This document shows positions 1 through 8,537 of a DNA stretch of 54,017 bases, in pieces; position 1 is the stretch's first letter, and each line of letters begins with the position of its first letter. The notes under the pieces are model-generated. The model made no database searches and was not told where the DNA came from. It worked only from the letters and a program-made list of their open reading frames with translations. The position numbers were made by a program, and so were the translations under genes. This stretch comes from Longimicrobiales bacterium (lineage in GTDB: Bacteria > Gemmatimonadota > Gemmatimonadetes > Longimicrobiales > RSA9), in NCBI GenBank assembly GCA_035764935.1, contig DASTYK010000027.1, positions 1 through 54,017 on the forward strand, given 5' to 3'.

Positions 1-32
1 GCGGGCTTCACCGGCGGCTGGCTCCAGGGACG

Positions 33-1574
33 GTGCCCGTGAGGCGCTTTGGACCGCCACGCCTCGCTCCGGCGCTCGCGCTCGCGCTCGCGCTCGGACT
101 CGGAATCCCCCACGCGCTTCCGGAATCAGCCACCGCGCAGCAGCCGCAGCGCAACGTCATCCTCATCCTGAGCGACGACCACCGTTACGACTTCATGGGC
201 TTCATGGACGAGGCCCCGGATTTCCTGGAGACGCCGAACCTCGATCGCATGGCGGCCGAGGGCGCGCACCTGCGCAATGCGTTCGTCACGACGTCGCTCT
301 GCTCACCCAGTCGCGCGTCGATCTTCACGGGGCAGTACGCGCATCGACACCGCATCGTCGACAACACGTCGCCGATCCCCGCAGGCACGGTCTTCTTCCC
401 GCAGTACCTGCAGCAGGCGGGGTACGCGACGGCCTACGTCGGCAAGTGGCACATGGGTGAGACCGACGACGCGCCGCAGCCCGGCTTCGATCACTGGGTC
501 AGCTTCCGGGGGCAGGGCGTCTACGTCGACCCGGAGCTGAACGTCAACGGCGCCCGGAGCCGTTTCGAGGGCTACACCACCGACGTCCTCACTGATCAGG
601 CGCTCGACTGGCTCGCGCGACGGCGTGGCTCCAGCGAACCGTTCTTCCTGGTGCTGTCGCACAAGGCCGTGCACGCGGAGTTCGTTCCTGCACCGCGACA
701 CGCCGGCCGGTACGCCGACATCGAGATCCCCTATCCGGTCACGATGGCGAACACGGAGTCGAACTACCGCGGCAAGCCGCACTGGGTGCGCGCGCAGCGG
801 CAGAGCTGGCACGGCGTCGACTTCATGTACCACGGCGACATGGACTTCGATGAGTTCTACCGCGCGTACGCGGAGACGCTGCTGGCGATGGACGAGGGCG
901 TCGGCCGCGTTCTGAAGTTCCTGGAGCAGTCCGGGCTCGCTGACGAGACGCTCGTCCTCTACATGGGCGACAACGGTTTCCTGCTCGGCGAGCACGGGCT
1001 GATCGACAAGCGTCACGCATACGAGGCGTCGATCCGCGTGCCCATGCTGGCGTGGGCGCCGGGCCTGATCGACCCCGGCACCACGATCGATGCACTGGTC
1101 CGCAACATCGACGTCGCGCCAACCGTGCTGGAGATCTTCGGCGTGCGCGCAACGCACACGATGGACGGCGCGAGTTTTCTGGGTCTGCTCAGCGGCTCCG
1201 ACGCTGCGCGTGCCCGGACCGCGAGCCAGGATGCACGGGCCGCGGTGCCGGCGCCGGCGGGACTCCCCGGTGAGCCGGCGCTGCTGTACGAGTACTACTG
1301 GGAACACGCGTTCCCGCACACACCCACGACGTTTGCATTGCGTGGTCCGCGCTTCAAGTACATCTACTACCACGGCGTCTGGGACACGCAGGAGCTGTAC
1401 GACCTCGCGACCGATCCGCTCGAGCAGCACAACCTGATCGATGTGCCCGCCTACGCGCAGCATGTGAGCGCGATGCGCGCGGCACTGTTCGATCGGCTCG
1501 AAGCCACCGGCGGAATGGCCATCCCGCTCAAGCCCGCAACACCGTGGCAGGGAGCGGAGCGCCGCATCCCGTAA
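33..1574 (+). CDS. Secreted sulfatase (formylglycine-dependent)
   Basis: A 513-residue arylsulfatase-family enzyme predicted to hydrolyse sulfate esters outside the cytoplasm. The GTG start at 33 opens a signal peptide (residues 1 to about 36) with an Ala-Leu repeat hydrophobic core. The core sulfatase signature C90-S-P-S-R94 is present; Cys90 is the residue that becomes formylglycine. ILILSDDH (44-50) supplies the N-terminal metal-binding Asp pair and GDNG lies in the C-terminal half of the fold. The native substrate cannot be read from sequence. A sodium/solute symporter follows 63 bases downstream on the same strand, which suggests release and uptake of a desulfated sugar or similar compound, but this is inference. 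No formylglycine-generating enzyme gene is in the window. Confidence 0.93.
   Translation: MPVRRFGPPRLAPALALALALGLGIPHALPESATAQQPQRNVILILSDDHRYDFMGFMDEAPDFLETPNLDRMAAEGAHLRNAFVTTSLCSPSRASIFTGQYAHRHRIVDNTSPIPAGTVFFPQYLQQAGYATAYVGKWHMGETDDAPQPGFDHWVSFRGQGVYVDPELNVNGARSRFEGYTTDVLTDQALDWLARRRGSSEPFFLVLSHKAVHAEFVPAPRHAGRYADIEIPYPVTMANTESNYRGKPHWVRAQRQSWHGVDFMYHGDMDFDEFYRAYAETLLAMDEGVGRVLKFLEQSGLADETLVLYMGDNGFLLGEHGLIDKRHAYEASIRVPMLAWAPGLIDPGTTIDALVRNIDVAPTVLEIFGVRATHTMDGASFLGLLSGSDAARARTASQDARAAVPAPAGLPGEPALLYEYYWEHAFPHTPTTFALRGPRFKYIYYHGVWDTQELYDLATDPLEQHNLIDVPAYAQHVSAMRAALFDRLEATGGMAIPLKPATPWQGAERRIP
73..96 (+). repeat. Four perfect CGCTCG hexamers in the sulfatase signal peptide
   Basis: Four tandem copies of CGCTCG encode the alternating Ala-Leu core of the sulfatase signal peptide. 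The unit is a multiple of three, so copy-number change would lengthen or shorten the hydrophobic core without a frameshift. Confidence 0.8.
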
Positions 1575-1637
1575 GGGGCCGTCATGTCACGCACACCTGT
1601 CGACATCCGCTGATGTCGCTCTGACGGGGGAGGGGCA

Positions 1638-3263
1638 GTGAATCAGCTTGCCGCAGCCGACTGGGCCGTCATCGCGCTGTACTTCCTGCTCGTGTTCGGC
1701 GTCGCGATCTGGGCGACAGTGAGCGAGCGGCGCGGCAAGTCACTCGACACGGCCGATTACTTCCTCGCCGGCCGGGATGCCGGCTGGTTCGTCATCGGCG
1801 GCTCACTGTTCGCCTCCAACATCGGGTCGGAACACCTGGTCGGCCTCGCCGGAACCGGTGCAGCCAGCGGTGTCGCCGTCGCGCAGTTCGAGGTGCTCGC
1901 GTCGCTGATCCTCCTGGTCCTCGGCTGGGTCTTCGTGCCGTTCTACCTGAGCAGCGGCGTCTACACCATGCCCGAGTTCCTCGAGCGCCGCTACTCGTCC
2001 GCTGCCCGCTGGTACCTCGCCGTCATCTCCATCGTCGGGTACGTGCTCACCAAGATCTCCGTCACCATTGCGGCGGGCGGCATCGTGTTCGAGGCCCTGA
2101 TGGGGATCGACTTCTGGACCGGCGCACTGATCGTCGTCGTGATCACGGGCATCTACACCATCTTCGGCGGCCTGCGCGTCGTGCTGTATACCGACCTGCT
2201 GCAGATGTTCGTGCTGATCGGCGGCGCGGTCGCCGTGACTGCACTCGGCCTGTCCGCGGCGGGCGGCTGGGGAGCACTCACGACGAGTGTGCCGGACGGC
2301 TTCATGAGCCTCTGGAAGCCCGCTACCGATCCGGATTTCCCCTGGACCGGCATCCTGTTCGGCGCACCCATCCTCGGCATCTGGTACTGGTGCACCGATC
2401 AGTTCATCGTGCAGCGCGTGCTCGCCGCGGAGAACCAGGCCCAGGCACGCCGCGGCACCATCTTCGCCGGGTTCCTGAAGCTGCTGCCGCTCTTCATCTT
2501 CGTGCTGCCCGGCGTGATCGCGTACGCGCTGGTGCAGTCCGGCGACCTCGAGCTTGCCGCGCCGGACCAGGCGCTGCCCAGCCTGGTCGGCGCACTGCTG
2601 CCTGTCGGTCTGCGTGGCCTCGTCGTGGCGGGCCTGCTCGCCGCGCTCATGAGCTCGCTTTCTTCCGTGTTCAACTCGACGTCGACGCTGATCACGTGGG
2701 ACGTGTACCGCAGGCTGCGCCCGGCTGCGAGCGAGCGGCAGCTCGTGATCGTGGGACAGATCGCGACGGCGGTGCTCGTCGTGTTCGGCCTGCTCTGGAT
2801 CCCGCTGATGGACCTGATCTCGGGCCAGCTCTACCAGTACATCCAGAGCGTGCAGTCGTACATTTCGCCGCCGATCGCGGCCGTGTTCCTGCTCGGGGTA
2901 TTCTGGCAGCGCGTCAACGCGAAGGGTGCGATGGCGGCACTGCTGGGCGGCTTCGTGCTCGGCGCGGCGCGCCTGATTGCGGAGCTGAATGCGACGTCCC
3001 TGCCAGACGGTTTGCTGCTCGACTTCGCGCGGATCAACTTCCTGCACTTCGCGGCGCTGCTGTTCGTGTTCTGCGCGCTGCTTGCGATCGTCGTGAGCCT
3101 GCTGACGCCGCCGCCTCCATCATCGAAAACCGCTGGCCTGACCTACCAGACCGCGGCCGCGCCGGACACGGATGCGGTGTCGGTGCGCGCGCGTCGGGCG
3201 GACCGCGCCTGGACTGCCGTGCTGCTCGTGGCCGTCGCCGCGTTGTGGCTGTTCTTTTCGTGA
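1638..3263 (+). CDS. Sodium/solute symporter (SSS family, SGLT-like)
   Basis: A 541-residue polytopic inner-membrane protein of the SSS family, with about 13-14 hydrophobic segments. Near the N-terminus YFLAGRDAGW, then GGSLFASNIGSEHLVGLAG, matches the conserved TM1-TM2 region of bacterial SGLT-type sugar transporters. SSLSSVFNSTSTL around residue 340 matches the TM8 sodium-site region. The GTG start is preceded by a purine-rich GGGGGAGGGG ribosome site. The gene follows the sulfatase on the same strand, so co-expression is likely. The substrate is unknown; a sugar is the best guess from family resemblance. A second SSS gene in the window (42060-43862) is only distantly related. Confidence 0.9.
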   Translation: MNQLAAADWAVIALYFLLVFGVAIWATVSERRGKSLDTADYFLAGRDAGWFVIGGSLFASNIGSEHLVGLAGTGAASGVAVAQFEVLASLILLVLGWVFVPFYLSSGVYTMPEFLERRYSSAARWYLAVISIVGYVLTKISVTIAAGGIVFEALMGIDFWTGALIVVVITGIYTIFGGLRVVLYTDLLQMFVLIGGAVAVTALGLSAAGGWGALTTSVPDGFMSLWKPATDPDFPWTGILFGAPILGIWYWCTDQFIVQRVLAAENQAQARRGTIFAGFLKLLPLFIFVLPGVIAYALVQSGDLELAAPDQALPSLVGALLPVGLRGLVVAGLLAALMSSLSSVFNSTSTLITWDVYRRLRPAASERQLVIVGQIATAVLVVFGLLWIPLMDLISGQLYQYIQSVQSYISPPIAAVFLLGVFWQRVNAKGAMAALLGGFVLGAARLIAELNATSLPDGLLLDFARINFLHFAALLFVFCALLAIVVSLLTPPPPSSKTAGLTYQTAAAPDTDAVSVRARRADRAWTAVLLVAVAALWLFFS

Positions 3264-3356
3264 GGCATCGAACAGAGCGGACTCCGCGGCTCCGACAACA
3301 ACAGCTCGCCGCCGCACCATGCGACGACGAGCCTGCTCGTGACTGCGGGGGAGGCG

Positions 3357-3587
3357 CTACCGCGAAACCCGCCGGTCGGTGCCGCGATACGAACGGCGCC
3401 GTTCCACGCCGCCGCGCTCGTCGCGGATCACCAGCTCGCTTTCGGGGAACGCGCTCGTGATCCTGCGGCCTTCCTGGATCGCCTCGCGCTTGGTGGCAAA
3501 CAGCTGACCGCGCCGCTCGTTGGTGCGCAGCAGCTCCCACTCATCCTGGCCGGCCGGAATCACGTGGAACGTGATCCTGTCTCCCAT
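3357..3587 (-). CDS. Small DUF2188-like protein
   Basis: A 76-residue protein resembling the DUF2188 family: an N-terminal strand (ITFHVIPAGQDEWELLR), then LFATKREAIQEGRRIT, then a charged strand ELVIRDERGGVE. DUF2188 has no established function. The start at 3587 is chosen because GGAGGTG lies just upstream of that ATG; an in-frame ATG at 3599 overlaps this ribosome site and is less likely. The frame stays open far upstream on this strand, but that extension runs antisense to the TerB-like gene and is not credible. The gene is convergent with the symporter and divergent from the TerB-like gene. Confidence 0.72.
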   Translation of the reverse strand: MGDRITFHVIPAGQDEWELLRTNERRGQLFATKREAIQEGRRITSAFPESELVIRDERGGVERRRSYRGTDRRVSR

Positions 3588-3731
3588 GCCCACCTCCATC
3601 TGCGGGACCGCCCCCGAACATGGGAAGAAGCATGCCCGGTTCTGCGGCGGGGTATTTCGTCCCGCCCGGCCTTGCCGCACCCCGGGCTTCATCCCACTTT
3701 GCGCGCTCTCAGCCGATTCCTGGAGTGCTCG

Positions 3732-4211
3732 ATGCTCGAACCCATCCGGACGTTCTTCCAGCGGAACATCGCGATCGACATCGACAGCGGTGGAGCGCAC
3801 GCGCGGCCCGCGCCGGCGGCGCAGGAGAAGCTGCACGTGGCGGCGTGTGCGTTGCTGCTCGAGCTCGCGCACGCGGACGACGAGTTCGCGGACATCGAGC
3901 GCAGCCATATCGAGGCGGTACTGCAGCGTCACTTCGGGCTCGAACCCCAGGTCGCGAGGGAGCTGATCGAGCTGGCGGAGTACGAGCGTGCCAACGCGAT
4001 CGACCTCTTCCAGTTCACGACACTGATCCGCAACAGCTACGACCTGGGCCAGAAGACACTGCTTGCCGAGATCATGTGGGGGCTTGTGCTGACGGACGGC
4101 CAGATCGCGCGCCATGAGAGCTACATGCTGCGCAAGATCGCGAACCTGCTCGACCTGGAGCCCGGCTACCTGTCGAGCGCTCGCCGCCGCGTCGAGGATT
4201 CCGGGGCCTGA
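3732..4211 (+). CDS. TerB-like (tellurite resistance) domain protein
   Basis: A 159-residue, all-helical, soluble protein. From residue 33 it matches the TerB-like fold: LHVAACALLLELAHADDEFADIERSHIEAVL, then a second ADDEF-like acidic loop, LTDGQIARHESYMLRKIANLL. TerB-like domains are common stand-alone proteins that are often unrelated to tellurite, and the two acidic loops resemble metal-binding helix-loop-helix elements. Start: ATG at 3732; in-frame codons upstream lie in the intergenic region before DUF2188. The SCO1-like gene begins 3 bases after its stop, so the two are probably co-translated. The role is unknown. Confidence 0.8.
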   Translation: MLEPIRTFFQRNIAIDIDSGGAHARPAPAAQEKLHVAACALLLELAHADDEFADIERSHIEAVLQRHFGLEPQVARELIELAEYERANAIDLFQFTTLIRNSYDLGQKTLLAEIMWGLVLTDGQIARHESYMLRKIANLLDLEPGYLSSARRRVEDSGA

Positions 4212-4214
4212 GCC

Positions 4215-4850
4215 GTGCGCAGCCGTCGCATCCTGATCGCGCTCGCCGCGGTCAACGCAGTCCTGATCGCCGCCCTCGGCTTCACCGTCGTGCGTGCCCG
4301 TTCCGCGGAGTGGCACGGCACGCTGCTGGACCCGCCCATGACGGCGCAGTCCTTCGAGCTGGTCTCCGCCCGCGGGCCCGTCAGCTCCGCCGACCTGCGC
4401 GGCCGCTGGACGGTCCTGTTCTTTGGCTACACCCGCTGCCCGGACGCCTGCCCGCTGACGCTGGAGAAACTGCGTCGTGTGCACGATGCGCTCGGCGATG
4501 ACGCGGAGCAGGTGCAGGTCGCCCTTGTGACCGTGGATCCGGAGCATGACACGCCCGACCGGCTCGCCGGCTACGTGGAGCGATTCGACCCATCATTCCT
4601 CGGGTTGACTGCCGACGCGCCCACGATCGAGGCAGTGACCAAAGCCTACGGGATCTACCACGCGGGCAGCGACCCTGCCGGCGCCGCGGCGGACGGACAT
4701 GCCGCACATGCCCCGCCGCGGAATGCGCTGATCGATCACACCACCCATGTCCTCGTGCTCGATCGTGACGGCCGCCTCGCCATGCTCTGGGGGCCGGAGC
4801 TCACGGCGGAGCAGATGAGCGGGGACCTGCGGCGGCTCCTGCGTCGATGA
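4215..4850 (+). CDS. SCO1/SenC/PrrC family copper chaperone-like protein
   Basis: A 211-residue membrane-anchored thioredoxin-fold protein. An N-terminal hydrophobic segment (residues 6-25) is followed by the Sco domain with C75-P-D-A-C79 in GYTRCPDACP and His175 in LIDHTTHV. These are the canonical copper ligands, so copper delivery to the CuA site of cytochrome oxidase or thiol redox are the likely roles. VTVDPEHDTP is a typical Sco segment. A His-rich insert HAAHAPPRN precedes the ligand His. The GTG start lies 3 bases after the TerB-like stop, and its stop overlaps the next start as ATGA (4847-4850). No oxidase genes are in the window. Confidence 0.9.
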   Translation: MRSRRILIALAAVNAVLIAALGFTVVRARSAEWHGTLLDPPMTAQSFELVSARGPVSSADLRGRWTVLFFGYTRCPDACPLTLEKLRRVHDALGDDAEQVQVALVTVDPEHDTPDRLAGYVERFDPSFLGLTADAPTIEAVTKAYGIYHAGSDPAGAAADGHAAHAPPRNALIDHTTHVLVLDRDGRLAMLWGPELTAEQMSGDLRRLLRR

Positions 4851-5488
4851 CCGACGCCACAGCCACGGCGACGTCGCATCCGCTCCGCGTCCTGCTCTTC
4901 GGCATCGCGGCAATCGGGCTCTCACACCTGCTGGACCCGTTCGGCTGGCGCTATTTCCACTTCGACGGGGTCTACTCCGACGACTTCGGCCGCATGCTGC
5001 GCGTCATGGGTTACGTCCCGGTGTGGCTCGCGCTGGCGATCGCATTCGTGCTGCACGACCGGCCACTCGGCCGCGGGCGCTGGTGGCGCGGGGCGACGAT
5101 CGTGGCCGGCGTCGCGGCGGCGGGCATCGCGGGGGAGCTGCTCAAGCTGCTTCTGCGGCGCGAGCGACCGCGCGCGCACGAGGGCGAGTACGTCTTCCGC
5201 TCCTTCACGGAGCGCCCGCTTTCCAGTGGCGGCCTGGCGTGGCCGAGCAGCCACGCGATCGTCGCCTTTGGCGCTGCCGCGATCCTTTCGCGGCTGTTCC
5301 CGCGCGCGCGCATCGTCTTCTGGGCCCTTGCCTGGGGGTGTGCGCTTTCCCGAGTCGCCGACGGCGCGCACTTCGTGAGCGACGTCGTGACCTCGGCCGT
5401 CGTGGCGTGGCTGGTGGTCGACCGTGTCTGGCACTTCGCCACGAAGCGCGCGCCCGCGCGCGGAACGGACGTTGCAACCCCCGCCTGA
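4847..5488 (+). CDS. PAP2 family membrane phosphatase
   Basis: A 213-residue integral membrane phosphatase with the three type 2 phosphatidic acid phosphatase motifs: K100-(x6)-R107-P108, P133-S-S-H136 and S168-R-(x5)-H175-(x3)-D179. His136 and His175 are the expected catalytic pair. About five membrane segments are visible. Likely substrates are undecaprenyl pyrophosphate or lipid phosphates, but sequence does not decide between them. The start ATG overlaps the SCO1-like stop (ATGA), indicating translational coupling. The C-terminus ends in an Arg/Ala-rich tail. Confidence 0.9.
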   Translation: MTDATATATSHPLRVLLFGIAAIGLSHLLDPFGWRYFHFDGVYSDDFGRMLRVMGYVPVWLALAIAFVLHDRPLGRGRWWRGATIVAGVAAAGIAGELLKLLLRRERPRAHEGEYVFRSFTERPLSSGGLAWPSSHAIVAFGAAAILSRLFPRARIVFWALAWGCALSRVADGAHFVSDVVTSAVVAWLVVDRVWHFATKRAPARGTDVATPA

Positions 5489-5528
5489 GGCCTGCGCACG
5501 AGGAATCTGCACAACGAGGGACAGTCGT

Positions 5529-6920
5529 TTGGCAACGCAAGCAACCGAAACGGACGTCGGCCCGCCGATGCTCGTCGTGGTCAGCGACGGGCCCGATCCC
5601 GACGCGAGCCTGCGTGCCGGCAAGCGGGAGGTCTGGCGCTGGGGGGAGAACCAGGGAGGTCGGCGCGACGGCAAGCGCTTCCATGGTGACCCGACCGAGC
5701 CGGGCACCTACGAGTGGGTGCGCGGCGCGCGTGCGGTCACGGCGGTCGTGATGCTGCGCGACCACGATCGCGCGCGCGACGTGGTCCGTGCCATCCGGCA
5801 GGTGCGCAGCGATACGGCCGCGCTGATCCTCGCCAGCGGAATCCCCGATGCCCCCGGTGACGGCACACTGGCCCGCCCCGGTGAGCTGCGCGACGTCCTG
5901 CGCATCGACATCGAGGAGGAGCTGCTCCGGCTCGAGGCGGAACGGCGGGTGTTCTGCCTGCGCAACTTTGCAGCGGGTGCGGACACCGTGCCGATCCTCG
6001 TGCACCCGGACCCGGACCCCGACGCGGTGTCGAGCGCGTTTGCGGTGCGTGCGCTCCTGGAGCGCTCCCCCGACGCCATGCCGATCGTGACGCGGCGCGC
6101 GATCACCCGGCCGGAGAACCGGCGGATGACTGACCTGCTCGGCATCCGCGTCGTCGAGGTGGGCCGTGACGAGCTGCTCGCGTTCGACCGCGTCATCGCC
6201 GTCGACATGCAACCAGCCGACCTGTGCGTGCCGGACGGTCCGAAGCTCGCCGTGATCGACCACCATCCATTCGACCACTGCCTGTGCGCATCGCTGCACG
6301 ACGTGCGGCCGCACCTTGGCTCCACGGCCACGATGCTCACGCAGTATTTCCGCGCAATGGACGAGCAGCGCGTGGGACAGTCGCTGGCGACCGCACTGCT
6401 GTTCGGCATCAAGACGGATACCGACGGACTGACACGCAAGGTCACGCCGGAGGACGTCGAGGCGTACGCGTTCCTGCAGGAACGCGCCGACATGGAGGTG
6501 CTGAACCGCCTGGAGCGACCTGCCTACCCGGTCGAAGCCGCGCGCGCGTTCGGCGCAGCACTCGACCGACTGTGTCAGCAGGACGACGTGGTGGTCGCGT
6601 TCGCCGGGGAGCTCACGCCGGAAGCGTCGCACATCCTCGCCGATCTCGGTGATTTCTGTCTCGGAATCGATACCGCGTGCTGGGCGCTCGCCGCGGGCTA
6701 CGTGCAGGACGAGCTGACGGTATCCGTCCGGCACCTCGGTGCACCGCCGGGTGCAGGTGCGCTCGCGCGCGAGCTGGCAGGGGAGGGGGGAAACGGCGGC
6801 GGCCACGACACCATGGCACGGTTCTCAATGCCGGTCGATCGTGGCCGCGAGTGGCTTGGCGATGAGCCTGCGCGCGCGCTGCTGGACGCCGCGATCGCCG
6901 CGCTGGACAGGCTGCGCTAG
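5529..6920 (+). CDS. DHH-family phosphoesterase with N-terminal extension
   Basis: A 463-residue cytosolic protein. An N-terminal region of about 150 residues, opening MLVVVSDGPDPD and containing VTAVVMLRDHDRARDVVRAIR, looks like a nucleotide-binding or regulatory fold. It precedes a DHH domain with HPDPDPDAVSSAF (motif I), IAVDMQ (motif II) and VIDHHPF (motif III). A DHHA1 RNA-binding-like tail includes GGGHDTMARF. The DHH superfamily includes RecJ, NrnA-type nanoRNases and pAp phosphatases; the arrangement resembles archaeal TrkA-N/DHH proteins more than RecJ. TTG at 5529 is chosen because GAGGGA lies about 8 bases upstream; ATG at 5568 is the alternative. The stop shares the bases CTAG with the convergent gene at 6917. 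Confidence 0.8.
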   Translation: MATQATETDVGPPMLVVVSDGPDPDASLRAGKREVWRWGENQGGRRDGKRFHGDPTEPGTYEWVRGARAVTAVVMLRDHDRARDVVRAIRQVRSDTAALILASGIPDAPGDGTLARPGELRDVLRIDIEEELLRLEAERRVFCLRNFAAGADTVPILVHPDPDPDAVSSAFAVRALLERSPDAMPIVTRRAITRPENRRMTDLLGIRVVEVGRDELLAFDRVIAVDMQPADLCVPDGPKLAVIDHHPFDHCLCASLHDVRPHLGSTATMLTQYFRAMDEQRVGQSLATALLFGIKTDTDGLTRKVTPEDVEAYAFLQERADMEVLNRLERPAYPVEAARAFGAALDRLCQQDDVVVAFAGELTPEASHILADLGDFCLGIDTACWALAAGYVQDELTVSVRHLGAPPGAGALARELAGEGGNGGGHDTMARFSMPVDRGREWLGDEPARALLDAAIAALDRLR

Positions 6921-7348
6921 TCGTCTACGCACTCTCCGAGCTCATCCGGGCCCATGCCCTGGAGCAGTGAGTCGATCACCTCGCGCGCGTAGCTCTCCGG
7001 ATCGACCTCCGCATCCAGGCCACGGATGTGGGACAGGACCAGCCGCTCACCATTCGCGCACTCCAGCCCGATGTAGGCGGAGGGGTACACCCGCGCACCA
7101 TCCGTGATGCTCTCCACCTCGTGCGGCACGCCCGCCACGCCCAGGCGCGCATCGCCGCTCTCCAGCGCCGACACGATACGCTCCCACGTGTCATCCAGCG
7201 GGAACCTCGTGGACGCAAGGATGTTGGGCTGACCCGCGATCAGCAGGGCAACATCGAGGTCCACGTCGTGCTCCTCGCGATTGATCGCGATGCTGTGAAT
7301 GACGGGGAACGGCCCCGCGAGAAAAACCGGTACCGGCGGAGAATCCAT
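6917..7348 (-). CDS. Hypothetical acidic protein
   Basis: A 143-residue soluble protein I do not recognise. It is acidic, with alternating predicted strands (FPVIHSIAINREEHDVDLDVALLIAG) and an acidic C-terminal tail ending ELGECVDD. There is no signal peptide or membrane segment. ATG at 7348 is preferred because GGAG lies 6 bases upstream; another ATG at 7351 and a longer start at 7411 are possible. It is downstream of the hydrolase on the same strand, after a 93-base gap. Its stop codon overlaps that of the convergent DHH gene. Confidence 0.6.
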   Translation of the reverse strand: MDSPPVPVFLAGPFPVIHSIAINREEHDVDLDVALLIAGQPNILASTRFPLDDTWERIVSALESGDARLGVAGVPHEVESITDGARVYPSAYIGLECANGERLVLSHIRGLDAEVDPESYAREVIDSLLQGMGPDELGECVDD

Positions 7349-7441
7349 CATCAGCTCCCGGCGCCTGAGAGTGAGCCGCACGACCTGGGTGCGGAGCCAG
7401 CGTCTGTCCATTACCCGTGTCTGCCGATCTGGGTCCGCGCC

Positions 7442-8536
7442 TCAGAGCGTGTGCAGCAGTGCGCGGATCAGCCGCAGGAACCTGTACCCCTCGCGCGCCA
7501 GACCGACTGCGCCGAGGTCGTGCTGCGCACCGCCGGAGTGTGCGAACAGGGCCGTGATCTCCGAGTGGATCAACCGGTCCTGCAGCACCCGTGACAGCCG
7601 CACGGTCTCGGTGAATGGGAGCAGGCGGTCATCGCGCCCGTGGGCGAGCAGTGCGGGCACGCGCAGCACCGGCAGGTACGGTGCGGGGTCGAGCAGCGGA
7701 TCCGAATCGAGTGCCGCGCGTGCGAGTGCATGTGCGAGAGCACGGTTCTGCGGTGTTCCTTCGGCCGGCCTGTTTGCCGGTGGGGCGACCCGGTCGAACA
7801 GCTCACGGTGTGCACTGCCGAGCGATGTGCGCAACCGGTGCTTCAGCGGATCGAGCGCAGCGTCCCAGGCCGGAACACCGAGCTCTCCCGCCTCCAGCGC
7901 GAGTGTGTGCACCGCACGTGCGACGTCCGCATCCGCTTCGTGGCCGGACACCGCCGTGAGATAGTTGCCCAGCATGATCCAGCGGCCGTACGGGTCCGGC
8001 TCGATGTGGTAGCTCACGCCGTCCAGGCTGTGCTCGCCCGTGAGCCCGAAGACGAAGATGCGCTCGAGATCTTCGTAACCGCCCCACGCGACGACCGCGC
8101 GCAGCAATGCCGCGGTGTCGGGATCGCTCGCCGCGATCAGCGCCTGCGTCGCACCGAACGAGAAGCCCACCAGTCCGATGCGCGCGGGATCCACCTCCGG
8201 CCGGTCGTGCAGCGACCGCACCGCTGCCTGGATCGTCTCGATCGTGATCGCAGGAGCAACACGCAGCGCACGCCATTCCGGGATCTCCGGGACGAGCACC
8301 GCGTGACCGCTCGCGGCGACGGCCCGTGCGAAGGTACGGAGCCCGGTATGCGCGCGCCCGGTACGCGTGAGGCCGTGCAGGATCACATAGCCGGGAAGCT
8401 TGCGGTTGCCGCGTGCCGGCAGGTACAGGTCGGCCGGGATGCCGATGCCGCTGCGCTGGTACGACGTCGCCAGCCCGCGCACCCGTGCGCGCTCCGGGCG
8501 CTGGTGCGCGCGCAGAAAGGCCAGTGCGGACGGCAT
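7442..8536 (-). CDS. Alpha/beta hydrolase (dienelactone-hydrolase-like)
   Basis: A 364-residue alpha/beta hydrolase without an obvious signal peptide. The oxyanion-hole motif HGLTRTG (54-60) precedes the nucleophile elbow GFSFGA, a G-x-S-x-G match. HGRDDRLLP near the C-terminus carries the likely acid residue and FAHSGGAQHD the likely catalytic His. The substrate is unknown; an ester or thioester is plausible. Only one base separates its start from the stop of the histidine kinase, so the two are probably translated together. E1, kinase, hydrolase and the small unknown protein all read on the minus strand. Confidence 0.82.
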   Translation of the reverse strand: MPSALAFLRAHQRPERARVRGLATSYQRSGIGIPADLYLPARGNRKLPGYVILHGLTRTGRAHTGLRTFARAVAASGHAVLVPEIPEWRALRVAPAITIETIQAAVRSLHDRPEVDPARIGLVGFSFGATQALIAASDPDTAALLRAVVAWGGYEDLERIFVFGLTGEHSLDGVSYHIEPDPYGRWIMLGNYLTAVSGHEADADVARAVHTLALEAGELGVPAWDAALDPLKHRLRTSLGSAHRELFDRVAPPANRPAEGTPQNRALAHALARAALDSDPLLDPAPYLPVLRVPALLAHGRDDRLLPFTETVRLSRVLQDRLIHSEITALFAHSGGAQHDLGAVGLAREGYRFLRLIRALLHTL

Positions 8537-8537
8537 G

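Noticed and set aside
303-1463. Long antisense frame opposite the sulfatase
   Set aside because: High GC leaves long open shadow frames; the composition is Arg/His/Val-rich without motifs, while the sense strand has a complete sulfatase.
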